Below, in pieces: positions 38,342-50,665 of a DNA stretch of 64,000 nt. This stretch comes from Oxyruncus cristatus. Taxonomy: Eukaryota > Chordata > Aves > Passeriformes > Cotingidae. Below the pieces are notes generated by a model, which was not told where the DNA came from, made no database searches, and saw only the letters and a list, made by a program, of their open reading frames with translations. Location of the stretch: the NCBI GenBank assembly GCA_013399855.1, contig VXAY01002192.1, positions 124,001 to 188,000 on the forward strand. Direction: 5' to 3'. Both the position numbers and the translations under genes were made by a program. Each line of letters opens with the position of its first letter. The stretch's first letter is position 1.

Positions 38342-39598
38342 AGTCTTTTACATAGGCTTTTTTTCCTTTTTTTTTTTAATCCTATCTTTGGAGGACTGGT
38401 GACCCTAACCAGGGGTTTTAGCAAAAACCTTTTAACAGTGGTCTGAAGGTGAAGTAATCACCTTTTGTCTGATCATTTCCACTACCATCCTATAATGAAA
38501 GCATTTGCAAGTGAAGGAGGTACTTGGTAAAAAAATTTTCTTTGCACTCATTGCTATATAATTTTTAGTTTAAGAAAACTATTTTTCCCATTTTGTACAG
38601 TCATAGCGAGACGTAAGACTGCCACTTGAAATTCCCACATCTGCTTGTGACATGGAGCTTGGAGCCATGCTCATTTTTGTACTGCAGGTATCAAACGTGA
38701 GTAAACGCTGACATCCTCTCTGTTTTAATTTATGTTGTGTGGGGAAGATCACACATGAACTGCTTAGTTGTCTGCAGTGAATTCACTGGCCTTGATACAA
38801 GCAGTGCTTATTTTAAGTGATTAAGTTGGCTTTTTTAAGTGATTCAACAAAGGTTCACTGGGTTAGATGCACAAAGTTCGATTAAATAATTCCTAGATAA
38901 TTAAGGTATTTATAATCTCATTCAATTTCAACAATACTTAAAGCTCCTAAGGGATAGACTGTAAAAATTCTTAGACACCAAAATGAGAAAATAAACACGT
39001 TCTGAGATTTTATAAAATATTGTTATACTTTGGAATCTAGGAGAGTGCATCTTATGTGTAGCATTAAAATCTGAACCAGCTGTCCAAGAAACCTTAATGT
39101 TGAGTGGAAATAAATAAGCATATTTAGCACCAGTCACCTGCTCTCTTTTTGATTTAACTTTAGGAGGAGATGAGTTTCTCCCATTAGCTATGGGAGGAAC
39201 CTAGGTTCCAGATGAAATACATGCATTTCTATTAGAAATGTTTGATCAGATTAATTTAGGTGGCAAATATAAATTATAGATACCCCACATTAGGTGAAAA
39301 TAATCCTGCTTTGATTCCATACCTATCGATAGCCAAATGCCATTAAAATATTGCCTGAGGTGGCAAATCAAGAGAAAACAAAGCCATATCAAACTGGAGG
39401 TGTTTTAGTATAAAGTGTCTTTCTATGATGTGGAATCTTCTGGTGCAGGATGTCCCTCTACAAGCCTAGGAAGTTTCAAGTAGTTGAAAATAAAATACCC
39501 ACACTTCAGTAGGAAAATACCCTCACAGGTTAACGCTTACCAGAGGACCACAAGGACTCATGGCACCGAGGAAACTAATGAAATGTATACTTTAAAAA

Positions 39599-39631
39599 TG
39601 AAAAAAAAAAAAAAAATTAAAAAAAAAAACC
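39599..39631. repeat. Poly-A tract
   Basis: Nearly uninterrupted adenines, broken by TT and followed by CCC. No LINE or SINE body is recognisable next to it, so I leave it as a simple repeat rather than a retroposon tail. Confidence 0.85.
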
Positions 39632-42600
39632 CAAACAAAATAATAGAATAATTGATATAACGTGGCTTACAAACCTTATCCTAATGGAAGAGGTGTGGAA
39701 CAGAAATATTGTGTAGGCTTTACTGAATTGAACAATTAAGACTTTGGTTCTGTGTCATGTTATTTCACTATGGGCCCAGTGTATGCCCCTTAGTCAAAAA
39801 GAACTTAAAAATTGTGATTTTTTTGTGTACCTAGCCTCATATTTCAAGATGCTGAACATCATTTCCTCAAATGGCTATTTACTTGTTCCTCAGCTCTGGA
39901 AACATTCTCTGTTGTCTTCAGCTGCACTACCAAATAAAGAATCTGGTCACATTTGTTGGCTTTGATTTGTCTCTGCCCTCGGGTTGTGCTTTAGTCAAAT
40001 GACAGCCCCATAATTCAGAAACTCAACCATATGCAGAGACTTTAGTAAGGCTTGCAGTGCATTTGACAAAAATTAGAAGATGAAGAACCATAATAAGGCA
40101 CTCAGTTATCCTTTTGGGGGGTTTTTAGGGCACAAAACATCCTTGCCTACTTCCACGGAGCAGGGTGGTGGTGTTATATAAGGGTGATGACACTGTGTCA
40201 GCTGTAATGGAGCCTGCCTTGATATCCCTTCAAGCTTTTTCCATCAGGTCTAGTTCCTATTTAACTAGTAAAACAGATTCTGTCAGTCAACTATATCATG
40301 GCAAACTCCCTCATATCAAAATATTATTTGTTTAGTTTCTTCTTTTTTAATGCCTTCGTTATCTGTTAGGTTAACAAGTTTATGCTGAGTTTCTTTACTT
40401 TGATCTTTCTTCTTTTTGTCCCATGCACTTTGCTCCTTGACCCCTTCCTCAGTCAGACTGAGCTTGGCTTGGCAAGTGTCTGTGTAGCAAGGACTGCAGT
40501 GCATGGAGGTGATCTTGAACTCGGTAATAGTGGTTCTGCTCTCAAGCAGAGCCAGAGCAGGGCAGAGCTCAGAGCACCTTTGCTGCCAGTCATTCATTCA
40601 CCCAGCTCCTAAAGTGGGTTTTGCTGCTTTGTTATCGTGACTGAGAAAAATCTCAAATTGCCCTTCCTTTTATTTTACTGTTAAAAACCAACCTGGGTAC
40701 TTGGATAGGAACATGCTAGGAAATTATTATCTTAGCAGCTTTACTGATGCAGAAATAATTAATGCTGTACATTTCTTTAATGTCTATAATTGCAGAAATA
40801 CATTGTGCTAAAATGAATGCGAATTCTAAGACAAAGAATTCTTGATGGCACCCTTGCTTTCTGGGAGATATTCCATGGAAGCAGCTACTGCTCTGTCCAA
40901 GAAGCAATGGTTCTAAGCCTGTGTCTCTCTCCAGGGTTTCACGTGAATTCCCAGTCAACACACGGCACACGTCTCTGATGCAGTGAAATCGTATGTCAAG
41001 AATTATTATCTTTAAGCAATTTCAGATACTTGAGGAAATTTCACCATTGTGGCTGAGAACTCTGAGAGCTGATTTATTCCACAATTCTCCAAATACATTA
41101 GTGAACACAAAGCAACTCACCAATTCCTTTTAAAATGCACCCCCAAAAAATAATGAAAGGTACCACAAAAAGTCAGTAAGTTATTCAAGATTTGCTCTAA
41201 CAACACCGAATGTTTTTTAAAAAGTTAGGCTCCTAAGACTGTATAAAGTATTGAAAACTAGTAGCCTGATTTTCATTCAATTAACTTTTTAATCAACTTT
41301 TTAAAATTTAATAGGGGCCACCAGATTCTGACAAAAAATCTTAGTAGTGTTTATTTTAATTGTTTAAATAGGCAATCATATTTAGCAGTAAGCAGCCTCA
41401 TCTTAATTATTGTCCTCTTTCAACATCTTCACTCAGATCTTTTCCGTCGTTAACTTTTATGTGTCTATATCAAAACCAATAAAGACGTAGCTTGAGAATG
41501 TCTCTCTTTTAACTGTGTTCATGACATAATGACTTTTTCAGTGTTGAATTCAGTCTATGCTAGTGAAACACAATGTACATGTTTTTCCCCCACATCACTT
41601 GGAATTCCTTCCTTGGTTGATATAAGTAGCTAACTGTAAGCCAGTGGCAAGAAATCTTTAAAATATTCATAAAAATTATCATGAGTAATGGCAGCATAAC
41701 AGATTAATAGACGTACACACACATATACACAAATATGAGAACAGTCACTGCTTTCTATCAGTAAAGTATCAATATTCAACATTTAATGCTTTATTTGTCT
41801 GGCCATCACATTTCACAAATTATAACAGAAAGATAAATTAAAGTTCAAAGAGAGTTTAGTGAATTTTGCTGTCATTCAACAGTACACTGAAATGCCTTCT
41901 ATTCCTTCTAATTTTCTTGCCACAGAATGGTATAAATTATTGAGTATATTCTAATAAGCAGTGATTTTTAAAGTTGGTTTTCTTAATGAAAACCCCAGTT
42001 AAGGGAAAAAGTTTTACAAGCATTTTGGGATAAAAGCCAGTGAAGGGCAAAATGGGACCTGGCAAAGTGTGACTGTCATGAGAGGTGGCAAACCCTCCTG
42101 CTGAAGGGAGTTGGGATGATCCATGGGTGGCTTCTTACAATGTTGAAATTTATATCTGTGGGAATAAATCTCCTTAAATCCTGTCCCCCACTTACTCCAG
42201 ATCTTATTGAATAGTTTAGAGGAAATTATGTTAACATCATTCCTCTACATTAATGAATAAAATGAAATGTTTAATAAAAACTGTGTTTTAAACAGGCAGA
42301 GTTTTTGGGAGCAGGCTGACTTGCATTTATCAGATAGTTTGGAAGAAAAACATTGTCACACTAAACTAGATACCTCATTGAAAATTGCTGTTTTCTACCA
42401 TTTCTAGTCATTGTGGAAGAACAGATCTGGTTTAATATTCATTTTCATTATAAAAGCATTTATTTTTGTTGCAGGTGTGATGAGGCAAATTTCTTTAGTT
42501 GAGGCAAAATTTGACTAAAGATTTTAAGGGAAAGAATTTCCCACAGAAAAAAATGTATCTAATTGTAGAGCAGTTGCTCTGGCAGAAGTCCAAGATTTAT

Positions 42601-45600
42601 TACCATGATTGCATGCATTTTTTGCGTATACTGGTGATCCTGTGTACATCCTTAATTGCAGAAATTATGGAATCTATACACAAAGGGGTGATACCACTTA
42701 GGCACCTAATTTCCATTCATAAATAAATGATTCTTGGTGCCTCTGAAAAATCTTACTTTTTGTCTTCCTCTATGTTTGTGCATTCCCTGGCATAATCATG
42801 CATCTAATAAGAAAACATAAGAAGTGCAATACTGGACCTGAGTATTTTTATGTCAGAAGACATTCATAATCTGTGTTTTTCTACATAATTGTCAGTCATT
42901 CACGTGATTATTATTTTAGAAGCATCCCTGAAATCTTTGCTGTAGGTTTTTAGTTGGATTTTTTGTCTTTTTATTATTTATTTTTTTTTAAACCCATTAG
43001 TGTCTGAGGAAAAATACCACCTGATGTTGCAATGAGGGGTTTTACCTTTCAGTGTAATGTTTAACCTGAGGTGTAAATGTACGCAAACAGAAAAGTTTTT
43101 CTGTAGGAACTCTAGTTTTAGTCTAAGAAGTAACCACTGTGTATTTTTATCGTTCTCTTAATTCATTGCTGCTTAGCAAAACTCTGCAGTATTTCTGAAG
43201 CAGAAAACTGGGAAGGACTATTGAAATCCTTAGGATTTTAGTCCTTCCTCCTATCACAAGCATTTGTGGGGTTTTTTTATGCTAGTCATAAATGTATTAA
43301 ACTAGGCTCTCAAAATGTTTAGTTTTGATTCCTTAAATACCACCATTCTTCTGCAAAGGCTCATAGACTGATGTGTAATTTCCAGTCTTCAGCCTTGATG
43401 CACCATTGACTGCTTTATTTTGGGCCTTTAACAACATCACCCTTAAGCTTGTGTGGGTTTTCTCTCTTCCTGTGGATTTACAGGGATCAGTCATAACCCT
43501 CTCAGACTTTTACAAGACAGAATTGCCAGGCTGCTTTGTCTCATCTTGAAAAAAAAGACTTTTTTATTTCCTTACTGATTTGGATAGTCCTTCCATTCCC
43601 ATCTAGTTTGAGTTCATGTATGCTGAATATACATAACAAGAAGTGCTTAGAATGTTCTACTTGAAATTCCAGCAGTACCAGGTAAAATAATCAGTAATTA
43701 CTACTATATTCTAATGAGTAATACATTCCTACCACTAGTACAATATTTTCAGTTCCCTCTATCTGTTCCTAAATGAATTGCCTTTCCCTTTGTACTATAG
43801 AAATTGATGCTATTGCTAAAGTTCTAATTCTTAAGATTATTTAGTTCCTTCGTGGGTGACCTTTTGATCTCTTCTGTGTTGACTATATCCTAGATCCACA
43901 GAAAGATATGATAGGATTCAAAGTTTTAGGTTCACTGTATGTGCTGAGCTGCTCCCCACCTCTGATGGCAGTTTTATTGCAAAGCACCTCTCTTTATCAC
44001 TAGAAAGTGTCACAGCAGTTCTGTTCCTGCATGTGCACCAAGCTTTGATAGTGAGAATTGAGTTTGTTATCAATTTAATTTTCAAATCAACAGTATCTTT
44101 CTATCAACTCCTTACTTCCTATCCTTGTTTTGCTTTGTTTTTTCTTGCAGCGTTTGTACATTCCCTCTGAAGTTTTGGCAGGTCTCCTTAACCCTTCCAA
44201 GATCTAACTTTTTTGCTGATATGCTCATTTTTCTTATCCACTGCTGATGTTTTGTTTATTTTAACAGTATTTTCTGACATACTGATTTATTCAGTTAGGC
44301 TTGGAGTTCTTCATTTCAAGTTTTTTCCTCTTGTTTAATATGGAAATTCCAAAGTAGCATTGCACTAAAGAAGTTACATTCTTCCTCCACGTGCCTAAGA
44401 TCATGCTCTGAATTTGATTTTTTTTTTTCCCTGAGAACTGTTCTCTTTTCACAAATGCTAGTTGTTGGCTGATCATTTCTCAGTTTCCTAGGAATAATAA
44501 TCAGTAATCTACCTATTTTCCTTCCTCTGACAAATGTTTATCCTCCTCCTTTCAAGTTAAAAATCTCTGAAATTCCACTAGAAGAATCACTGGAAATAAC
44601 ACCACTTTCTTGACTGTTTCCTTAAACTGGTGTAATCTGGACCTGCCTCAGTAGAAGAAGCAGGATCAGCTAGACCAGCGGGAATGATCCTGCCTAAAAA
44701 TTATTAGAAAGTCTTTCAGGCTTCCTCACATTCATATCTCATAATCTTACTTATAGCTAGCACTGCAGACTTTTGTTCACTGCATATACTTTGATGACAA
44801 AATATAGTGCCTTTGATGGCTTATTAACTAATTCTTGGTGAGGTGCTTTACAGGCTTTTAGATCTGACCTGTCCTGGAGTTCAGAGGAATCCCAGCATAT
44901 TTCCTCCCCGCTTTTCTTCGGTCCTTAGGTCATGGCATTCCATTGCAGTTCTTTGAATATTATCTTCATGTCTCCTTGGACTCTACTCTCCCAGGCTACA
45001 CCTACGCTAGCAAACTAAACAGAACTGTGGCAAGTGGGCCTTACTTTTTCTCACAGCTAAATAGCAGAGTCAACAACACGGTTTTAGGCCAGCCTGCCAA
45101 GCACTTTCCCAAATAATGCCCAGGCACTGCTTCAGGCTTCTCTCCAGTCAGGAACCATTCCCAGTACACATATTGCATGTGAGCACTTTGGTTACGTGAG
45201 AGAATTTAAATTGATGGACATGGACTGTGCTACGACCCTTGGACTCTGACCCAGAAAATTATCCTTGGCCCATTTCATTTTTCAACTACAAACAAAACCA
45301 ACTGTACTCATAACCCTTTTTCCCTGGAATTAGTTAAATTTCTGTTCTTTGCCAGAATTTGCTGTGTCTTTTTTATTCTCCACTACAGCAAATTTGTTTG
45401 TCAAATAAGTCTTTCTGTCATAAGGGGTGTCTTAATTTCTTTCATGAAAGTTACTGTCTGCATTTCTGGACGTCTTTAGGTGTGTGAATATTTGAACATC
45501 ACATTCCTAAATTGTCTGTTCCGTCCTTATTTGAACACCACCTTTCCACTTCGCAGATATTTTTCCCCTTATATTCTACTTTTTAAAATACCTAGTGTCA

Positions 45601-48600
45601 TCCAGGTCCTCATGCGAAGATAATGCACATTCTAGCTTTCTGGAGGGACTCTCTCCTAACCATCATCATCTTCTCTCTCTGGACTCTAAAGAAACAGGGG
45701 TAAAATCCCATCCAAAGTAGCCTGCTTGTGGTCTATTTGACTGTTGACAATTTGGTGTTTCAATCTAGTCCTACTTAGGTGCTTTGGCTGAGTTAGATTT
45801 CCATAGCAGTGATTAAAGGCTCAAAGTTTCCAGCACTGACTCAGCTAAGAGCTGGTAAGCCCATGTGCAATTTCATTTCAGAATCATTTTTTACCAAAGC
45901 GCAAAATGATGGGAAAATTTCACACACTTTCCCATCATAAATCTCAGATAACTGAAATTCAACCTTAGGCTTGATATTAATCCCATAAAACTGAATAATA
46001 AAAATGTTAACCTGAATTTTGGAGCGCAATTGCCGTTTCAAAGATTTGGAGTTTTACATTCTAAACTTTACTTGTTTTAAACTTTACCATCTATTACCAA
46101 GTAACCACATTCTACACTCCACATTTTTCCTTAATCTACATTCTGCACTCTTACTTGGGTGCATCAGTAACTATTTTATTCAAGATACAGAAGAACAAAT
46201 GTCTGTCAATGTAAGCCTGTTGAGAGAAAATTCTATGTGTGAACATAATTGAATCTTTGAAGCTTATTTTCTAGACTCACTAGAATTAGTACTCAGACTG
46301 AAAGATGGATTTTCATAGAATATAAAGTAGACTTACAGAAACTGCTACACTCTTTCCCCACTCTTTATCTTCCTATGATGGAAAATTCTTAGCTCACATG
46401 CTTAAGCATGAAAATTTGTATAATTTCAAAACTCTGTTATCTGTCATGTGGGTATCTGCAGGTCATCTAAATGTCTAAGTTTTCATTACAGTCTGTGGAG
46501 ATCTAAATGTTTAATTAGATGAGTGCCTGATGCTATCTGAGTTTCCCTGTGTTCCTGAAGTCATGGCAGTTATATGTTACCGAAAAGTGGTTCTTAACCT
46601 TTTGATATGGCAGCTGGAAATCAGACAAGATACTCTACTATATGAAATTACTTAAGATGTCCAAGTTTTAGCAAATATATAAATTGCATCCTTTCTGTAT
46701 TTTTGTATTGTGTCTGCCTGTTTCATTGTCTTTTGGTTATATTCAGATCACCAGCTCAGTCAAGGAAAGAAGTCTTCTTTCATGTCTTTGTAAAAAGCAT
46801 CTGCGATACTGTCACAGTCCAACCAGAATAAGACATCCAGGAGATAAGCAAAACCAGAAGGTACATAAATAAACAGACTTAAAACAGAGGTGTCCAATGC
46901 TACCTGTGAAACATGTTTATAGCTTGTTTTTATTTAGTTAGGTTAGGTTTTACACTCAGATATTTTCCCAACTTTCAAGTTCATTGAAAGCAAGATTAAA
47001 TAGACCTAGGCATCTATTATAATCTTTTCCTTGGTGGTTCATCTTCTTTGAGCTTCAACTTCTAGCTGAAAAGGGTGCAAATCTCCTAAAAGATCCATGT
47101 ATTATCTCCAGTCACCATAATAATGTCCTTGATATCCACAGAGTTGAAAATAAGTTTGTATGGCACTGTGTCAGGAGTGGATTTCAAACACAGGCACCCT
47201 CTAAAAGTCTTCTAGTACTTCAAGAAAAGTAGACCTTCAGTGCTTTTCATCTTTCTCTATATTTGTAATTGGTTCCTGTGCCTTTATCTTAGCTCTCCTT
47301 ATCTCCTCTTCAAAGCACACAATTACAGTTTTCAGTGTTTCTCAGATAGGAGATGGCATGGCTCTGACCTGTGTTTCTCCTTCTTACCTTCCACTACATG
47401 TTCACTGAATGGGAACCAGAGGAACTGAATAATCGTTCTGTTTGCTTCTATTATTATTGTTGTTACTGTTGAGAACACACCATTGTTTACATTACTATAG
47501 TACTGTTAGGATATTTTGACACTGTTCTCCGTTCCTTTCCTTCATGTTACTTTTTGCTTTTTTGCCCACCTCTACACATTGGCCATAATCCTGAGTTATT
47601 CACAACTACATGAACATTCCCTGCACACCAAATCTTTACCATTACAGGGGAATACTGTGGATCACATATCTGAATGTAGTATCAGAACACTGTAGGCCTG
47701 AAGTCTACACTAGACCAGGAAACAAGGCACAAACGTTCCATCATGAGCTTAGGAAATGGGCAGAGGATTGTTTCAGGAAGCCCTACAATAAAGCCCTGTG
47801 TGTGTGGTGTATGGGTGATGCAACGAAACAGAAAATAGGAAGCAGAAAAGAAAGAACAACACCAGAAAATAAAATTCTTTAAGTGCAATTGTAGCAATGA
47901 AAAATAAGTCATACTGGATACAAGGGGAAAGATGGTGAAAGGTCAAGTAATAGAAAGCCAAAATGTGGAGCAGTCAACAATAGGTTCTGAGAACATCAAA
48001 TGACAACAAAGAGGTGGCTTTAAAATTGAGGCAAGTCTGCGTATCTGATAGATTAACATAACTCCATTGTGGTCAACCAATTCATTCTTGCAGAAAAAGC
48101 GACCCTTTAGTGTTACATGTCTCTAAGAAACCCTTCCTTTTTCATTCAAGTACGTCATAATTGCCATGTTATTGTGTGGGGGGTTTAGGTTAAAAAGTAC
48201 AATTCAGAAATCTTCATTCCTGCCAACTAAATAAATAGTTACATGTTTATTTACCTTGATTAAGCATGTTTGCAAAGAACTTCAAAAAAAATTAACTTCT
48301 GAAAGTTTTCTTTCGGTTACTAAATAACATCTGAACTTAGTATTATCTGAACAACAGGATGTTCCTTTTTTTTTTTTTCTGAGCCCCAGCTGCTGTTGAA
48401 AGATTAACCTTAACCTATTTTCACAGTTTATACCTTATCTTAGTGTTAAAGAGATTTGGTTTCATTTGAGTGATTGGCATAATGAATCAGTACATTGTTG
48501 GTAGCAGAGAAAATTGGACAGTCATGCACAAAAATAAAACAAAATGCTCTATCTTCACTGAAACCTTTACCTAAGCAGTTTAAGCTTAAGTGGCAACCGT

Positions 48601-49301
48601 CTGCAACCCATTATTGTCCTGAGAGGCACAATTTCAATAGGTGTCATGGACTGATTTTCAAACCCTCAGACCCCAAAATCAAAGCTCTCTACAGAAGGAA
48701 CTCAGTGCCCAATGTGAGACTATGAAAACATGATTTGATACTTAAAACTGGAATCACGTTATGATGTCAGTCTAGTCCCTGGGACATCATCAAATGTGTA
48801 GGCAGGGCCAATAAGGGGTAGCATGCTTGTGTCCAACATCATTCTTTCTGACTGTGTGATAAAAATAATAACATGACTTTATTAAGAAAAATGCATTAAT
48901 ATTGGAAATAGGTTTTAACCAAAACTTCGGATTTGGAACCCCCTTGATTTTGGCAGGAATCCATATTAATCAACGCATGGTTGTGTGTATCTATAGACAA
49001 GTGAGGAAATAATGATTCCACATGTAAGATGTTTACAGCAGGACTCCTATTTGCTTTGTGAAATAATAGGACAAGTTAGTATTCTGAATAAACACACTTC
49101 TCTCATGCTGATTTATATTCCATCACAGTCACATTTCTTCAAAAATGAATTTCAGTTGCAAACTCATAACTCGTACTAATGTGGATTTTAGGAAACATGT
49201 TTCCTTCTTCAGCAATACAATAACCACAACAAAAGAAGTCTCATCCTAGTTATAAGACTGACCCTTTTTTCTTGTTTTCCTTTTTAATCCAAATTGATAA
49301 T

Positions 49302-49858
49302 ATCATAGAATCATAGAATCGCAGAATCATTGGTTAGAAAAGACCTTCAAGATCATTAAATCCAATGTTTGACCCATCACCACCACCTCCATTTGACCGA
49401 ACACCATCACGCCCATTTGAGAACAAGAGGAAATAGTAAGCTGAAGCAGGGATGATTCAGATTAGATATTAGGATTTTTCACTGTTAGGTTAGTCAGGCA
49501 TTAGAATAGGTTGCCCAGGGAGGCATCTTGATCTGGCAGTGGATGATATGGTTTAATGGTTTAGGAGTTACAGTGGTTGTGCTAGATTGATGGTTGGACT
49601 TGATGATTTTAAAGGTCTCTTCCAGCCTTGGTGATTCTATAATTTTATGATTCTGTGTCAGCTAAACCATAGCACTAAGTGACACATCCAGTTGTTTCTT
49701 GAACACTTCCAGGATGGGGACTCCACCACTTCCCCGGACAAGCCATTCCCATGCTTAACCATCCTTTCAGTGAAGAAATTCTTGCTGATGTCCAACCTGA
49801 ACCTCCTCTGGGGTAGCTTGAGACCATTTCCTCTCATCCTGTCACTAATTTTCTAAGA
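49302..49858 (-). mobile_element. CR1 LINE 3' end, reverse orientation, interrupted by a second CR1
   Basis: It starts with two reverse-complement CR1 octamers (ATCATAGAATCATAGAATC), then GACCTTCAAGATCATTAAAT. After a break at about 49413-49419 the same element resumes at 49659 with CAGCTAAACCATAGCACTAA and runs through GGGGACTCCACCACTTCC and CAACCTGAACCTCCTCTGGG. The break is filled by a forward CR1, so this copy is the older one. Confidence 0.9.
49420..49658 (+). mobile_element. CR1 LINE 3' end nested in an older CR1
   Basis: The forward CR1 3' UTR includes TTCAGATTAGATATTAGG, then GGTTGCCCAGGGAGGC, then GGTTGGACTTGATGATTTTA and terminal octamers (GTGATTCTATAATTTTATGA, TTCTGTG). It splits the surrounding reverse CR1 into two halves that read continuously when it is removed, which establishes the insertion order. 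Confidence 0.9.
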
Positions 49859-49992
49859 GGCATATGTTCATGCATGGTGTTGAACTCATTCTGCTGAGAA
49901 CAATGAATTAATTTTTGATTATGGCCACATGCAGGTGTGGATTTAGGTATACATCACTGACCCACCACAGAGAGTACAGATGACAAAAATAT

Positions 49993-50043
49993 CCTTCCCC
50001 CCCCCACACCCTTCCTTCCTTCCTCCCACCCTTCCTTCCTTCG
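49993..50043. repeat. CCTT-rich pyrimidine tract
   Basis: A C run is followed by several CCTT units with minor interruptions. It is an imperfect tetranucleotide microsatellite, and further pyrimidine-rich DNA follows to about 50100. Confidence 0.85.
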
Positions 50044-50613
50044 TCTTTTCATCTAGTACTCCTTCCTTACCTCCTTTTCCCCTTAATTTCCTCCCTTTTT
50101 CTTATTAATATTGTATTTTTATCATCATCTATCAGTGGCTTATCAACTGCAGAGGTATCTACTATTAAAAAGCTGCCTTCTTATGTAAATGAAACGAATG
50201 AAAAGGTAATCAGGAAAAAGTAAGAGCTCATTGAATTATGCTATGGGGATATAAACTCCTTAAAAAGATCATACAGTAGAACAGACAATAAGATTGACTT
50301 CAGAGTTTCTGGAATAAAAACAATATATGAAAAGGATAATATTTGTTAATGAAATTTTGCTGGACAGTAAAGGAGCAATAAGAAATTAACAAAGAACAAG
50401 AAAAAAACAGTAAACAGACACTGGTAAAATAAAGAATTCATTAAATACAACAAATGCTTTACTTAAAAATACATTAAAAATACATTGAAATTGTTTTAGA
50501 TTTGACAACACATTTTACATGACTTGTACCTGTGAAGAGGAAGTATCTAGTATTTCCCTGTACCATAGTATTGTCCCCTATAAGTAAATATACAAGTATT
50601 TAATGTAATAATT

Positions 50614-50665
50614 AAAATATCTTAGTAATAAAATATCTTAGTAATAAAATATCTTAAAATATCTT
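50614..50665. repeat. AT-rich tandem repeat
   Basis: Two exact 16-bp units, AAAATATCTTAGTAAT, are followed by two 10-bp AAAATATCTT half-units. The shorter unit is the longer one without AGTAAT, suggesting slippage. Confidence 0.9.

Larger units (their letters stand above)
25806..49301. other. Long gene-free stretch of the TDRD15-APOB interval
   Basis: I find no convincing coding exon, structural RNA gene or intact mobile element in about 23.5 kb. Open frames are short and unrelated to known proteins. Recognised items within it are two palindromic repeat copies (26256-26323 and 37420-37490), a G-run cluster (29309-29327), a possible weak CR1-like tail (28030-28066) and homopolymer or simple repeats. 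Regulatory elements for APOB or TDRD15 could be here but cannot be seen from sequence alone. Confidence 0.6.

Noticed and set aside
39599..39631. Poly-A tract as the tail of a processed pseudogene or SINE
   Set aside because: The sequence before it shows no recognisable gene or SINE body, and no flanking target duplication was found.
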